A stretch of 15,513 bases of DNA from Pseudobdellovibrionaceae bacterium (GCA_913776405.1 CAJYOV010000147.1:1-15513); one strand, 5' to 3'; counted from the first letter of the stretch, positions 6,723 through 14,351 are shown. Notes: generated from the letters alone by a model not told the origin. Translations and numbers: made by a program.

Positions 6723-8782
6723 CAGATAACTCCAGCCCCAACTTGGGTGCGGAGTTATGGAAAGTTGCGGTCGATGCTCCTCTTCCCACGACCTTCACGT
6801 ATCGCGCCCCTCTCGATTTAAGAGCTGACCCGAATCTCCGTCGCGGAGCTTCGGTTCGCGTTCCGCTTGGCAACCGCCAAGTGCCGGGCGTTCTGTTGTC
6901 TGCAACCAACGATCCGGGTGAATTCAAACTTAAGAATATCTCAGCGATCGATACCGAACGGCCGCTGCTTCACGAAGCGTTTCTTCAGTGGCTGGAGTGG
7001 CTCGCGAAGTATTACGTGTATCCGATCGGGCAAACGGTAGAGATCACGTTTCCTCCGCTCAAAAAACAAGTAAAGGCGCGAAAGTCTAAAAAGGCTGCGC
7101 TGACTCAAGAACCAGAAACGTTGTCAGTCGCGCCGAAGCTGATGCCTGAACAGGCGCAAGTTATTTCGGCGATCGAGTCGTCACCAGGTTTCGGCACGCA
7201 TCTCGTTCACGGGGTGACTGGCTCTGGTAAGACTGAAATTTACATGAAGCTTCTTGAGGATGTCGTCGCGAACGGCAAACAAGGGATCGTTCTTGTACCC
7301 GAGATTTCACTGACACCGCAGCTCATCGACCGCTTTACGGCACGACTCGGGAATGCGGTTGCCGTTATCCACTCGCACCTCACACCTCGTGAAAAAACGA
7401 ATCAGTGGTGGGCAATGGTGGAAGGCAAAAAGCAAATCTTGATCGGCGCGCGCTCTGCACTCTTCTGTCCACTCCCAAATCTCGGCATGATCGTGATCGA
7501 CGAAGAACACGAGGCCAGCTTCAAGCAAGATGAAAAATTAAAATATCACGCGCGCGATGCGGCTATCATGCTTGGGAAATTCAGCAACTGCCCTGTCGTT
7601 CTCGGCTCGGCCACGCCGTCGCTAGAATCTTGGCAAAACGCGAAGCTCGGTCGCTTTAAACTTCATCAACTTAAACATCGGGTTGCCGATCGAGCACTTC
7701 CGACCATCGAAGTGATCGATCTGCGCGGTGAACGAGAAGAACGAAAAGCCGAAGGCACCGTTGGCGCTTTGCCGTTTTGGTTGAGCGACACCTTGTATAC
7801 CGCAATCGACGAGACACTCGCGAAAGGTCAGCAGGCGGCTTTGTTCTTAAACCGCCGTGGCATCGCGCAAGCTGTTGTATGCCCCGATTGTGGCTGGGTT
7901 CCAGCATGTCCGAACTGCGAAGTGAAACTCACACTCCACGGGAAGTCGCACTTACTTTGCCATTACTGCGATTATCACGAGACGCTCACCGAATACTGCA
8001 CCGAATGTAAAGATGGCGAACCGAAACCAATCGGGCTCGGCACCGAACTCGTCGAGCGTGATCTTGCTAAACTTTTTCCTCAAGCGCGTCTTGCCCGCAT
8101 GGACCGAGACGAAATTACTACTCGTGAAGAGCTTGAAGACGCCGTCCGCTCGATCGAGCGCCGCGAAGTCGACATTCTTGTCGGTACACAGATGATTGCA
8201 AAAGGGCTCGACTTCCCAGGGCTGACTCTCGTGGGCCTCGTGATGGCAGACGTTGCTTTTAACCTTCCTGATTTTAGAGCGTCGGAACGTGCGTTTCAGC
8301 TTCTCACTCAGGTTGCTGGTCGCTCGGGTCGCCACTTAGATGAAGGCGCGGGGCGCGTGATTATTCAGACGTACAATCCGGAACACCCAAGTATCCACTA
8401 CACTGTGAATCACGACTATGACGGCTTTGCAGAGTACGATCTCGCGTTCCGCGAACAATTGAACTACCCGCCGTTCGGTCGCATGGCGAGTTTCCGCATT
8501 CAAGGGCCCGATGAGGCAAAAGTTGCGCGCGCGTCTCATCACTTAAAGACACTCGCCCTTTCACTGAAATCAAAATCGAAAAATTTCGATTCGGTTGAAC
8601 TGCTTGGTCCGAATGAGGCGCCTTTAAAAAAGATTCGTAACAACTACCGTTGGCAAATGGTCGTCAAAGCGAACGACGCTGCCACTCTCGGCTCTTTCTG
8701 CCGCGCTCTCGCGGAACACCAAGACTGGGTGCCTTCGACCATCAAGATTATGGTCGATATTGATGCAGCCCACCTGTTGTAA
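6719..8782 (+). CDS. priA: Primosomal replication restart helicase PriA
   Basis: PriA is a 3'-5' superfamily 2 DNA helicase that recognises stalled or collapsed forks and starts reloading of DnaB. The 687 residues are somewhat fewer than the roughly 730 of E. coli PriA. An N-terminal 3'-DNA-binding domain comes first. Walker A GVTGSGKT is at 165-172, the DEEH box at 261-264 and GSATPS at 296-301. The zinc region contains all eight expected cysteines (388, 391, 397, 400, 414, 417, 427, 430). Motif V GTQMIAKGLDFPG is at 489-501 and motif VI QVAGRSGR at 531-538. All key residues appear intact. GAGG stands five bases before the ATG, which overlaps the upstream stop. The C-terminal domain runs to the usual short hydrophobic end. 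Confidence 0.97.
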   Translation: MTDNSSPNLGAELWKVAVDAPLPTTFTYRAPLDLRADPNLRRGASVRVPLGNRQVPGVLLSATNDPGEFKLKNISAIDTERPLLHEAFLQWLEWLAKYYVYPIGQTVEITFPPLKKQVKARKSKKAALTQEPETLSVAPKLMPEQAQVISAIESSPGFGTHLVHGVTGSGKTEIYMKLLEDVVANGKQGIVLVPEISLTPQLIDRFTARLGNAVAVIHSHLTPREKTNQWWAMVEGKKQILIGARSALFCPLPNLGMIVIDEEHEASFKQDEKLKYHARDAAIMLGKFSNCPVVLGSATPSLESWQNAKLGRFKLHQLKHRVADRALPTIEVIDLRGEREERKAEGTVGALPFWLSDTLYTAIDETLAKGQQAALFLNRRGIAQAVVCPDCGWVPACPNCEVKLTLHGKSHLLCHYCDYHETLTEYCTECKDGEPKPIGLGTELVERDLAKLFPQARLARMDRDEITTREELEDAVRSIERREVDILVGTQMIAKGLDFPGLTLVGLVMADVAFNLPDFRASERAFQLLTQVAGRSGRHLDEGAGRVIIQTYNPEHPSIHYTVNHDYDGFAEYDLAFREQLNYPPFGRMASFRIQGPDEAKVARASHHLKTLALSLKSKSKNFDSVELLGPNEAPLKKIRNNYRWQMVVKANDAATLGSFCRALAEHQDWVPSTIKIMVDIDAAHLL

Positions 8783-8783
8783 G

Positions 8784-8808
8784 ACCGCCTGGACTTTCGG
8801 TCCGCGGT
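8784..8808 (+). other. Hairpin directly after priA stop
   Basis: ACCGC (8784-8788) pairs with GCGGT (8804-8808), and GGAC (8791-8794) with GTCC (8800-8803), leaving a two-base bulge and a five-base loop. It begins one base after the priA stop. No T-run follows, so it is not a classical terminator. It may trim or stabilise the priA message or reduce read-through into the next gene. Confidence 0.45.
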
Positions 8809-8830
8809 TAAAAGGCGTTAAGATAAGTGC

Positions 8831-9688
8831 GTGAGCGAGATTACTCAGACTGAAGGCATTATTTCGTGCCCGTATTGTCATGATACGGTGCCGGCACTGA
8901 TTCGTGTCGAAGCCGGCATGCGCCTGCGTCTTCAGGAAAATGCAAACATCAATCCTGCACCCGAACAAGTTTGCGACGGCTGCTATAAGATGATGGCGAA
9001 GCTTGTCAGCAAAGGTGCGGCTCTTCGCGCAGAAGCGTCGGCCAAAGAGCAGAATCGATTGATGCTCTGGAAAAACCGCGTAGGTCTCATCAAACAAGCA
9101 AAGCAGTATCTCGCTCAGAAAAACTTCGCTGACGCGGCGGTGAGTTTCGAGAAGTACCTTCGTGTTCTCGAAATCGTTTACGACGCTCAGCCTGGTGGGC
9201 TTACGCCTGATTTGTTTAAGAATGATGCGAAGTCGCAAGAACTCACCGTAATCGCATCCGTCTATTGGGACCTGATGCGCATCTACGATACGAATACGCG
9301 CTACGCAGAACGCCAATCGAAGGCTGCGGAAAAATTAGCCGAGTTCGTGCGCTTTACGCCGATCTTCGGGCACATTATGAAAAAAGCAGACGTTCAAACG
9401 CGTGCCGCGAAAAATCCGGAAGCCTTCAAAAAATTCTTGAAGCTTTCAAACGCAAAGCGCCCGCGGTGCTTCATCGCAACATCTGCGTTTGACGATTATG
9501 AGAACGAAACTGTTCGTCAACTCTGCCGCTTCCGTGATCACCGTTTAAAAAAATCATGGCTCGGGCGGCGCTTTGTTTCGCTTTATTATCGCGTTAGCCC
9601 ACGCCTTGCTTCGCGATTGGACAGGCTCCCACGCCTCAAACCCGCTGCCCGTGTGGCTTTGAAGTGGGTCGCAAAGCGAGTTTCGTGA
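8831..9688 (+). CDS. Zinc-ribbon-like protein with CFI-box C-terminal domain
   Basis: The 285-residue protein has three parts. Residues 13-51 hold two cysteine pairs, CPYC and CDGC, consistent with a zinc ribbon. Residues of about 65-205 are helical and partly charged, with a repeat-like pair around KQYLAQKNFADAAVSFEKYL that resembles a TPR unit. Residues 213-285 match the CFI-box C-terminal domain: CFIATSAFDDYENETVRQLC, an FRD motif, LGRRFVSLYYRVSP and a final basic helical stretch. This domain recurs at the C-termini of varied proteins; its function is not established to my knowledge. The usual hydrophobic end is weak here, so a membrane anchor is doubtful. The GTG at 8831 is preferred because the next in-frame ATG would lose the first CxxC. 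The ribosome binding site is poor. Confidence 0.75.
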   Translation: MSEITQTEGIISCPYCHDTVPALIRVEAGMRLRLQENANINPAPEQVCDGCYKMMAKLVSKGAALRAEASAKEQNRLMLWKNRVGLIKQAKQYLAQKNFADAAVSFEKYLRVLEIVYDAQPGGLTPDLFKNDAKSQELTVIASVYWDLMRIYDTNTRYAERQSKAAEKLAEFVRFTPIFGHIMKKADVQTRAAKNPEAFKKFLKLSNAKRPRCFIATSAFDDYENETVRQLCRFRDHRLKKSWLGRRFVSLYYRVSPRLASRLDRLPRLKPAARVALKWVAKRVS

Positions 9689-9733
9689 AATAAAAGTTGA
9701 TCCCTGCCCTTGAGTTAGGGAAGCTCTTGGCCA

Positions 9734-10888
9734 ATGGCGCAAAGCAAAAACAGCAAAACACACGAGTACGACAGCATCGTCATCGGCGCGGGCCTCGCAG
9801 GTCTTATCGCCGCAAACCAACTTGAGAGCACGGGTCGCAAGGTTGCGCTCGTTGAAGCGCTCGACATTCTTGGCGGCACAAGCCGGCCCGTTACGACAGT
9901 CGCAGGCACCGTCGATCACGTTTTAAAGCTCTTCCCTGTCACCGACGACTCTGAAGATATGTTCGCATGGCTTGAGAGCGTTCTCGGCTTCGCGATCGAG
10001 CGCGAAGTGATCGACGCCCCTCCGATGATTTACGAAGATGCGAAATTCAAACCGTTTGTCGGCTTCGGTGATCAAAAAGTTGAAACAGCCTCTGAAATCG
10101 ACGCCTACGCGAAATCTCGCTTCTACAAGCTTGCGACGTCGCCGAAAGATTGGGTGCCGAAACTCGTCGAGACCTTCACAGGCACGGTCTTCCCTCAGAG
10201 CTACGTCACAAAGATGCAAGTCGATGACGAGTTCGTGATCGAAATTCTTGTGAACGGCTCAAAACGTCTCTCGGCGCGCGAAGTGATTTTCGCTGCGACT
10301 CCGCAGCAGCTCACTCGCATCTTGCCTGACAACGCTGTGCCAGCTCGCTTGAAGCAAAAGTTATTGAAGGGTGAGTTTTGGACGTCTGCAAACCTCGATC
10401 TCATTCACGCACAACCCGTGACTGACGCGAAGTTCGTTCACATCTTAAAAGGCGCAAACGAAGAACCGTCTGTCGGCCTCTTCCATGAGCCCGTCACTCT
10501 CGAAGATGGTCGCACTGTTCAGGTTTCTCAATGGACGACACTTGTCGCTCGCGACGTGACAGACGAAGCAGAAATCGTGGGTTCGGCGCTTAAGCAGATT
10601 AAACGCCAAGTGAAACGTGCTTACGAGACAAGCCTCGACGGTTTGATTAAAGAACGCATCGTCGTGATTCCAACGAGCCACGGCGAGATGGTTGGCGCAC
10701 TCGCTGACGACGGTCGCTGGCCGAAGATTCAGAATCTCTGGGTCATTTCCGGCTTCATGGATTCAGAAAAGAACTTGGTCGGCGCAATCCGCCAGGCACG
10801 CCGCACACTCGCAGCCATCGCCGGCGAGCCCGTGCAAGTCGTCGAGCACGACACCGACCTCCACGAAGCACCGACTCCAACCGTTTAA
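9734..10888 (+). CDS. FAD-dependent oxidoreductase, amine-oxidase-like
   Basis: The 384-residue flavoprotein binds FAD with an N-terminal Rossmann fold: IVIGAGLAGLIAANQL (15-30), the ribose-binding E41 in LVEA, and GGTSR (47-51). Near the end, LWVISGFMDSEKNLVGAIRQ (335-354) matches the second FAD-contacting motif of the amine oxidase/phytoene desaturase/protoporphyrinogen oxidase group. It is shorter than most members (about 430-500) and the substrate domain between residues 60 and 300 looks compact. The substrate is unknown. No signal peptide is present, so it is cytoplasmic. AGGGAAG lies about 11 bases before the ATG and could pair with either of two upstream CCCT copies at 9702-9710. It is the last gene before the terminator at 10912. 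Confidence 0.8.
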   Translation: MAQSKNSKTHEYDSIVIGAGLAGLIAANQLESTGRKVALVEALDILGGTSRPVTTVAGTVDHVLKLFPVTDDSEDMFAWLESVLGFAIEREVIDAPPMIYEDAKFKPFVGFGDQKVETASEIDAYAKSRFYKLATSPKDWVPKLVETFTGTVFPQSYVTKMQVDDEFVIEILVNGSKRLSAREVIFAATPQQLTRILPDNAVPARLKQKLLKGEFWTSANLDLIHAQPVTDAKFVHILKGANEEPSVGLFHEPVTLEDGRTVQVSQWTTLVARDVTDEAEIVGSALKQIKRQVKRAYETSLDGLIKERIVVIPTSHGEMVGALADDGRWPKIQNLWVISGFMDSEKNLVGAIRQARRTLAAIAGEPVQVVEHDTDLHEAPTPTV

Positions 10889-10911
10889 AAAATCGCGGCT
10901 AGCTCAAAAGT

Positions 10912-10945
10912 AAAAAGGCCTCTCGGTAAAACCGGAGGCCTTTTC
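10912..10945. terminator. Bidirectional intrinsic terminator
   Basis: GGCCTC (10917-10922) pairs with GAGGCC (10935-10940). The stem continues CGG (10924-10926) with CCG (10932-10934) past one bulged T, around a five-base loop. AAAAA precedes it and TTTT follows it. It ends the + strand oxidoreductase transcript and, lying 26 bases past the stop of the convergent - strand gene, probably serves that gene as well. Confidence 0.9.
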
Positions 10946-10971
10946 TTCTTTCGATTGAAACGAAGCAGAGC

Positions 10972-11523
10972 TTACTTCAAAACGGGCGACTTGTGCGCCG
11001 AGTCCTGAACCGTCGCAACTTTCATCAGGCAGCGCTTAATCGTGCTCTTAGGAACTAATGAGTACGTTGGTCGGCTAATTGTGCCACCAAGCACTTCTGT
11101 GACAACGGCTTCTTCAAGCGAAACTGAGAGAATCGTGGACTGATCCGCATTCGAAACGATGCGAACAATTCTGTTTGATTCGCCTCGACGTGAAGCCCCC
11201 GGGTTTGTTTGGAACATCAGAACAGGTTGCGCACCTTCGTCGATCCAAACGTCTTGAGCGAAGTTGATCGCGCTATAGATCCGTTCGAGATCGAAGAATG
11301 TTTTATCGATCGTTCCCAACGACTCAGTCATTTCGCAAGATGCGGGAGTGAGATTCTTTTCTCGAATGATACGCGCGTTCAAATCGGATTCCATCGCGCC
11401 CAAACGCTCTTTGGTCGCGCGCTTCAGAAGAGCAAGTTCTTCTATCGTGCCTTTCACAGGTGCAGCAAAAGCTGAGGCAGAACAAGAAAGAGCGAGTGCA
11501 AATACGAAAAGTGATGATTTCAT
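10972..11523 (-). CDS. Small periplasmic protein of unknown function
   Basis: The 183-residue protein starts at the ATG at 11523, with GGAG seven bases upstream, rather than at an in-frame start at 11580 that would place 19 residues before the signal peptide. The signal peptide ends SASAFA before APVKG. After it, a charged helical stretch (EELALLKRATKERLGAMESD) is followed by a mixed region with two cysteines that could form one disulfide. No family is recognised. It converges on the FAD oxidoreductase gene and shares its terminator. The 225 bases upstream (11524-11748) hold no gene. They contain a short hairpin GGCCG-taat-CGGCC in its leader and an imperfect GGGG/CCCC repeat at 11660-11684; no convincing promoter was seen. 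Confidence 0.72.
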   Translation of the reverse strand: MKSSLFVFALALSCSASAFAAPVKGTIEELALLKRATKERLGAMESDLNARIIREKNLTPASCEMTESLGTIDKTFFDLERIYSAINFAQDVWIDEGAQPVLMFQTNPGASRRGESNRIVRIVSNADQSTILSVSLEEAVVTEVLGGTISRPTYSLVPKSTIKRCLMKVATVQDSAHKSPVLK

Positions 11524-11748
11524 CCGAGAGCTCCAAAAGCGGCTGGCCGTAATCGGCCGGGTTAAAAGGTCTAACAACAATCCCTACCGCAAGCCTCGCG
11601 CCACCTGCCAAATCGATGCTATTCGCTCTCAACCTTTCGCTGGAAAAAAAATACTGTCAGGGGGTGACTCAATTGGCATTCCCCGATGAGACCCAGAAGC
11701 GAGCTTTGTTAGGATCCGCAAACGACTCTTGCACAAAGGCCCTAAATA

Positions 11749-11782
11749 CAAAAAAGGCGAAGCGCTCTTCGCGCCTCGCCTT
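11749..11782 (-). terminator. Intrinsic terminator of the 266-residue lipoprotein gene
   Basis: An 11-base stem with one mismatch pairs 11754-11764 with 11772-11782; one further C-G pair closes a five-base loop. On the - strand it is followed by a run of at least six Ts. It lies about 30 bases past the lipoprotein stop at 11812. The + strand side has no matching T-run, so it acts mainly leftward. Confidence 0.88.
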
Positions 11783-11811
11783 CATCCGCACTCAAGACTG
11801 TTCGATTGAAC

Positions 11812-12612
11812 TTACAACAGAACCTGCGGGCAGGCTGGAAGCGACAACGTTTTCTTTAGGCCTGTGACCGTCGAGTAAGTAACAGAGCCGTCGCAAAATT
11901 GCGCTGTGGAGTTGCCGTCTTCATCTGGCAAAATTAGGTAGCCGACGTTTTCGGACGTGATCGTGATGATTTGCGCAGCCGATGAGTTCTTAGAAACGGC
12001 GATCTGGCCGCTAACGATGACGTTGATCTTCTCGAAGAACTCGAGAGTTTCGAATGCAATCTTCGAGTCGCCATCAACTTTGTACGTGTCATTCGCAAGT
12101 TTCAGAGAATCGCTGGCGACGCGGTCAATTACAAATGCGGCTCCGGCCTCGGCTTCTGTTCCTGTCGTATAGATTCGATTTAGACTTACGCTGCTGTTTT
12201 GGCCAGTCACATCGACGTTTACAGTGACGTTCGATGCGTTGATGTGCGCGTTGCCAACAACTCCAGGGCAGTTCCACTGAGCATCAAAGCTGCGTTGATC
12301 GTAATCCATGACGCCAGATGAACAGTTCGAGTTTACGCTCGCAAAACTCGAAGAGAAGTTTCCAAGTGCGCCGAAGCTCTCGCTGAGATCTGGCATTTCG
12401 TTATCGCTGCGATTCGCGAACGCCGGAAAGGCTTGGCGCTCGTTAAAGTCCGCGTTCGCCAAAAGGTTGAGATCGTTTTGAGTAAGAACAGACGAAAAGC
12501 TAAGGCCACCGTTTACGTCTGTCGCGGGCGCACCTGAGTTCGAGTTATCGTGGTTACAAGCTGAGAACAAAGCTGCCGTACCGATCACCATCAAAACCTT
12601 GCGAATCATCAT
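11812..12612 (-). CDS. Lipoprotein of unknown function
   Basis: The 266-residue predicted lipoprotein starts at 12612; a second ATG follows at once (12609). It has a short hydrophobic signal with the lipobox FSAC, the lipidated cysteine being residue 19. Then comes a flexible Asn/Ser/Gly linker (NHDNSNSGAP). The mature part is rich in Ser, Asn, Val and Asp and looks beta-stranded, with four further cysteines that could form two disulfides. No enzymatic motif is visible. It stands alone between its own terminator and a structured intergenic region. GGGGGA lies before the start, but spacing is long. Function is unknown; location at the outer or inner membrane cannot be decided, though no aspartate follows the lipid cysteine directly, so outer-membrane sorting is plausible. 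Confidence 0.75.
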   Translation of the reverse strand: MMIRKVLMVIGTAALFSACNHDNSNSGAPATDVNGGLSFSSVLTQNDLNLLANADFNERQAFPAFANRSDNEMPDLSESFGALGNFSSSFASVNSNCSSGVMDYDQRSFDAQWNCPGVVGNAHINASNVTVNVDVTGQNSSVSLNRIYTTGTEAEAGAAFVIDRVASDSLKLANDTYKVDGDSKIAFETLEFFEKINVIVSGQIAVSKNSSAAQIITITSENVGYLILPDEDGNSTAQFCDGSVTYSTVTGLKKTLSLPACPQVLL

Positions 12613-12641
12613 GTCCGTCGTCCCCCGTTACCTGACTCATT

Positions 12642-12758
12642 GAGCAAGCGGTGCGCCAATCGTGGAAACAGTCACTTGCCGCACAGGCGCGTCCAATTCG
12701 CCTCAAAATCGCTCTAAAACCGCAGGGTGACTGTCTCCAAGCGGGAAACCGCCTGCTC
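12642..12758. repeat. Nested imperfect inverted repeat, about 117 bases
   Basis: Outer arms GAGCAAGCGG (12642-12651) and CCGCCTGCTC (12749-12758) match at nine of ten positions. Middle arms GGAAACAGTCAC (12664-12675) and GTGACTGTCTCC (12727-12738) match at 11 of 12, extendable by two G-U pairs. An inner pair, AGGCG (12685-12689) with CGCCT (12699-12703), lies inside. The outer right arm also competes with a local hairpin GCGG-GAAA-CCGC (12741-12752), which has a GNRA-type loop. It begins 30 bases upstream of the lipoprotein ATG. It could be a structured leader RNA for that gene, a small RNA, or an operator. Confidence 0.6.
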
Positions 12759-13128
12759 ACGAATCGCTTATCTCGACCAAAAGTTGATCACTCTGCTAAA
12801 CGTTGAGAACGATTCAGAGAGTTCATTTTGAGCCGAGAAATTCGCCTACCCGCCAACCGGGTGTTCAAGATCCTCACTGGCGGATTTCCAATGAGCCAAG
12901 ACCTCGCCGGCGCCTTGGGCCGGATCTCTCAAAATACGGTTGCCGCAGAGCGACCTGGATGTTAGATCTCGTCGATAACTTTCGGCCCAAAAGCCTTAGT
13001 TTTAGGTTCCAAGCGCAAGCTTCGGCGCCATCAGTCTTTGGCCGGTTCATTCGGAGCTGGTTCAGGGATTAATTCACACTTCTCGTACTCCATTGGTCCC
13101 AAACGGCTCTTTAAAAAGCCTAAGGGGT

Positions 13129-13266
13129 GGTCCAAGACGGCTTTAGCCATACGTCTTCGGGCCGATCGAGAAGGCGGAGAGCGTAGATCGAGTGCCCTTA
13201 AAAAATCCGTAAGTTGCGGATAACAGGCACAAAGATCGAAACTCTACTAACCATACCTGGAGGTAT
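13129..13266 (+). promoter_or_regulatory. Probable rpsB leader RNA with masked ribosome binding site
   Basis: Three hairpins lie just upstream of rpsB. The first (13129-13163) joins GGTCCAAGACG with CGTCTTCGGGCC through 11 pairs, one being G-U, with a single bulged C at 13158, and has an inner GC-ttta-GC. The second is ATCCG/CGGAT (13205-13221). The third, ATACC (13253-13257) with GGTAT (13262-13266), closes a four-base loop and takes in half of the GGAGG ribosome binding site (13259-13263). Ribosomal protein S2 is known to repress its own operon through the rpsB leader in other bacteria. Autoregulation here is an inference from position and structure. Confidence 0.5.
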
Positions 13267-13269
13267 CAC

Positions 13270-14220
13270 ATGGCAACAGTTACCATGAAAGCCATGCTCG
13301 ACGCTGGCGTTCACTTCGGACACCAGACTCAGCGCTGGAACCCAAAAATGAAGCCTTACGTCTTCACAGACCGCGGCGGCATCCACATCATCGACCTTCA
13401 CAAGTCGGTCGACCTCGCTAAAAAAGCAGCTGATTTCGTAAAAGAAGTCGCTTCAAACGGCGGTCGCCTCATCTTCGTAGGCACAAAGAAACAAGCTGTA
13501 GAACCAATCGTAGAAGCGGCTCAAAAATCGGGTCAGTTCTACGTCACGAAGCGCTGGTTGGGCGGCATGATGACGAACTTCTCGACTATTAAAACGTCGA
13601 TCGATCGTCTTCGCCGTATCGATGGCATGCGCGAAAAAGGCGAGCTCGAACTCTTCTCGAAGAAAGAGCGCGCGAAAATCGAAAAAGACTACACTCGCCT
13701 CGTAGAATACCTCGAAGGCATCCGCGATATGCGTGAAGCTCCAGCGGTTATGTTCGTTGTCGACATCAACAAAGAACACATCGCGGTTCTTGAAGCACGT
13801 CGCCTCGGTATCCCAGTTGTTGGTATCGTTGATACGAACGTTGACCCAGAGCTCATCGACTACCCAATTCCAGGTAACGACGACGCGATCCGTTCGATCA
13901 AATTGTTCGCGAACCTCGTTGCAGATTCTTACCTCGAAGGCGCGCAGATCTACCAATCTAAGAAGCGCGTAGACACAGACAAAGAATCAGACCTCATGGC
14001 TGAAAAACAAGGCGAGGCAGCTCCGGCTCCAGCTCGTCGTGGTGCAAGCCGTCCAGGTGGCGCAGTTGCAGCTGACGCGAAGAAACCAGCAGGCGCAGGC
14101 CCAGCGGTTATCAAAGCTACGAAGACTCGCAAACTCGTTGCAGCTGGTACAGCTGACGAAGTTGAAATCGCAGCAGAGCTCGATAACAACGAAACAAAAG
14201 CAGACGGCGAAGAAGCATAA
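13270..14220 (+). CDS. rpsB: 30S ribosomal protein S2
   Basis: S2 is a late-assembling protein of the small ribosomal subunit and helps recruit S1. The S2 core is unmistakable: MKAMLDAGVHFGHQTQRWNP (6-25), IHIIDLHKS (38-46), LIFVGTKKQA (67-76), KRWLGGMMTNFSTI (94-107), and PVVGIVDTNVDPELIDYPIPGNDD (182-205). GGAGG stands six bases before the ATG. At 316 residues it exceeds the usual roughly 240. The extra part, from about residue 230, is a low-complexity tail rich in Ala, Pro, Lys and Gly and ending in an acidic stretch; it is likely disordered. The gene is followed by a terminator and tsf, the near-universal order. Its leader looks structured. Confidence 0.98.
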   Translation: MATVTMKAMLDAGVHFGHQTQRWNPKMKPYVFTDRGGIHIIDLHKSVDLAKKAADFVKEVASNGGRLIFVGTKKQAVEPIVEAAQKSGQFYVTKRWLGGMMTNFSTIKTSIDRLRRIDGMREKGELELFSKKERAKIEKDYTRLVEYLEGIRDMREAPAVMFVVDINKEHIAVLEARRLGIPVVGIVDTNVDPELIDYPIPGNDDAIRSIKLFANLVADSYLEGAQIYQSKKRVDTDKESDLMAEKQGEAAPAPARRGASRPGGAVAADAKKPAGAGPAVIKATKTRKLVAAGTADEVEIAAELDNNETKADGEEA

Positions 14221-14232
14221 GCTTCTCGCTCG

Positions 14233-14264
14233 AGCGGCCGCCTAAACTCCGCGGCCGCTTTTTT
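14233..14264 (+). terminator. Strong terminator or attenuator between rpsB and tsf
   Basis: AGCGGCCGC (14233-14241) pairs with GCGGCCGCT (14251-14259) around a nine-base loop, followed by TTTTTT (14259-14264). All nine pairs match and eight are G-C. It lies 12 bases after the rpsB stop. In many bacteria partial termination here adjusts the S2 to EF-Ts ratio, so it may be leaky, or tsf may have its own promoter in 14265-14330. Confidence 0.92.
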
Positions 14265-14351
14265 CTCTCTTAAAAACTCATACGACTCACTTCGACCCGC
14301 TCCCGGGAAACCCCGTTCCCAGCGCCCCGTCGAAGGAGGAAGGAAAACGAA

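Larger units (their letters stand above)
12613..13269. other. 657-base intergenic region with structure but no clear gene
   Basis: This stretch separates the leftward lipoprotein gene from rpsB. It holds a nested inverted repeat (12642-12758) and the rpsB leader hairpins (from 13129). Between them lie several short hairpins: ACCCG/CGGGT (12848-12862) and TCACTGG/CCAATGA with one mismatch (about 12875-12896). Two tiny ORFs abut there: 12828-12965 (TTG start, 45 codons) and 12959-13072 (ATG, 37 codons). They use codons rare elsewhere in the window and lack convincing ribosome binding sites, so I do not call them genes. No tRNA, RNase P, tmRNA or SRP RNA signature was seen. A noncoding RNA or long leader is possible. 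Confidence 0.5.

Noticed and set aside
8624..9316. 230-codon - strand ORF across the priA end and the CFI-box gene
   Set aside because: It lies opposite two well-supported genes and across their intergenic hairpin, and shows no domain.
11616..11867. 83-codon + strand ORF
   Set aside because: It crosses the lipoprotein gene terminator and the 3' end of that gene on the opposite strand, with no ribosome binding site.
13038..13223. 61-codon ORF just upstream of rpsB, rich in Lys and Arg
   Set aside because: It starts at a TTG without a ribosome binding site and coincides with the leader hairpins; codon use is unlike the neighbours.
14234..14258. Two NotI sites (GCGGCCGC) close together, which can suggest a cloning linker
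   Set aside because: They form the two arms of a normal terminator with a T-run, exactly between rpsB and tsf. No other vector sequence is present.
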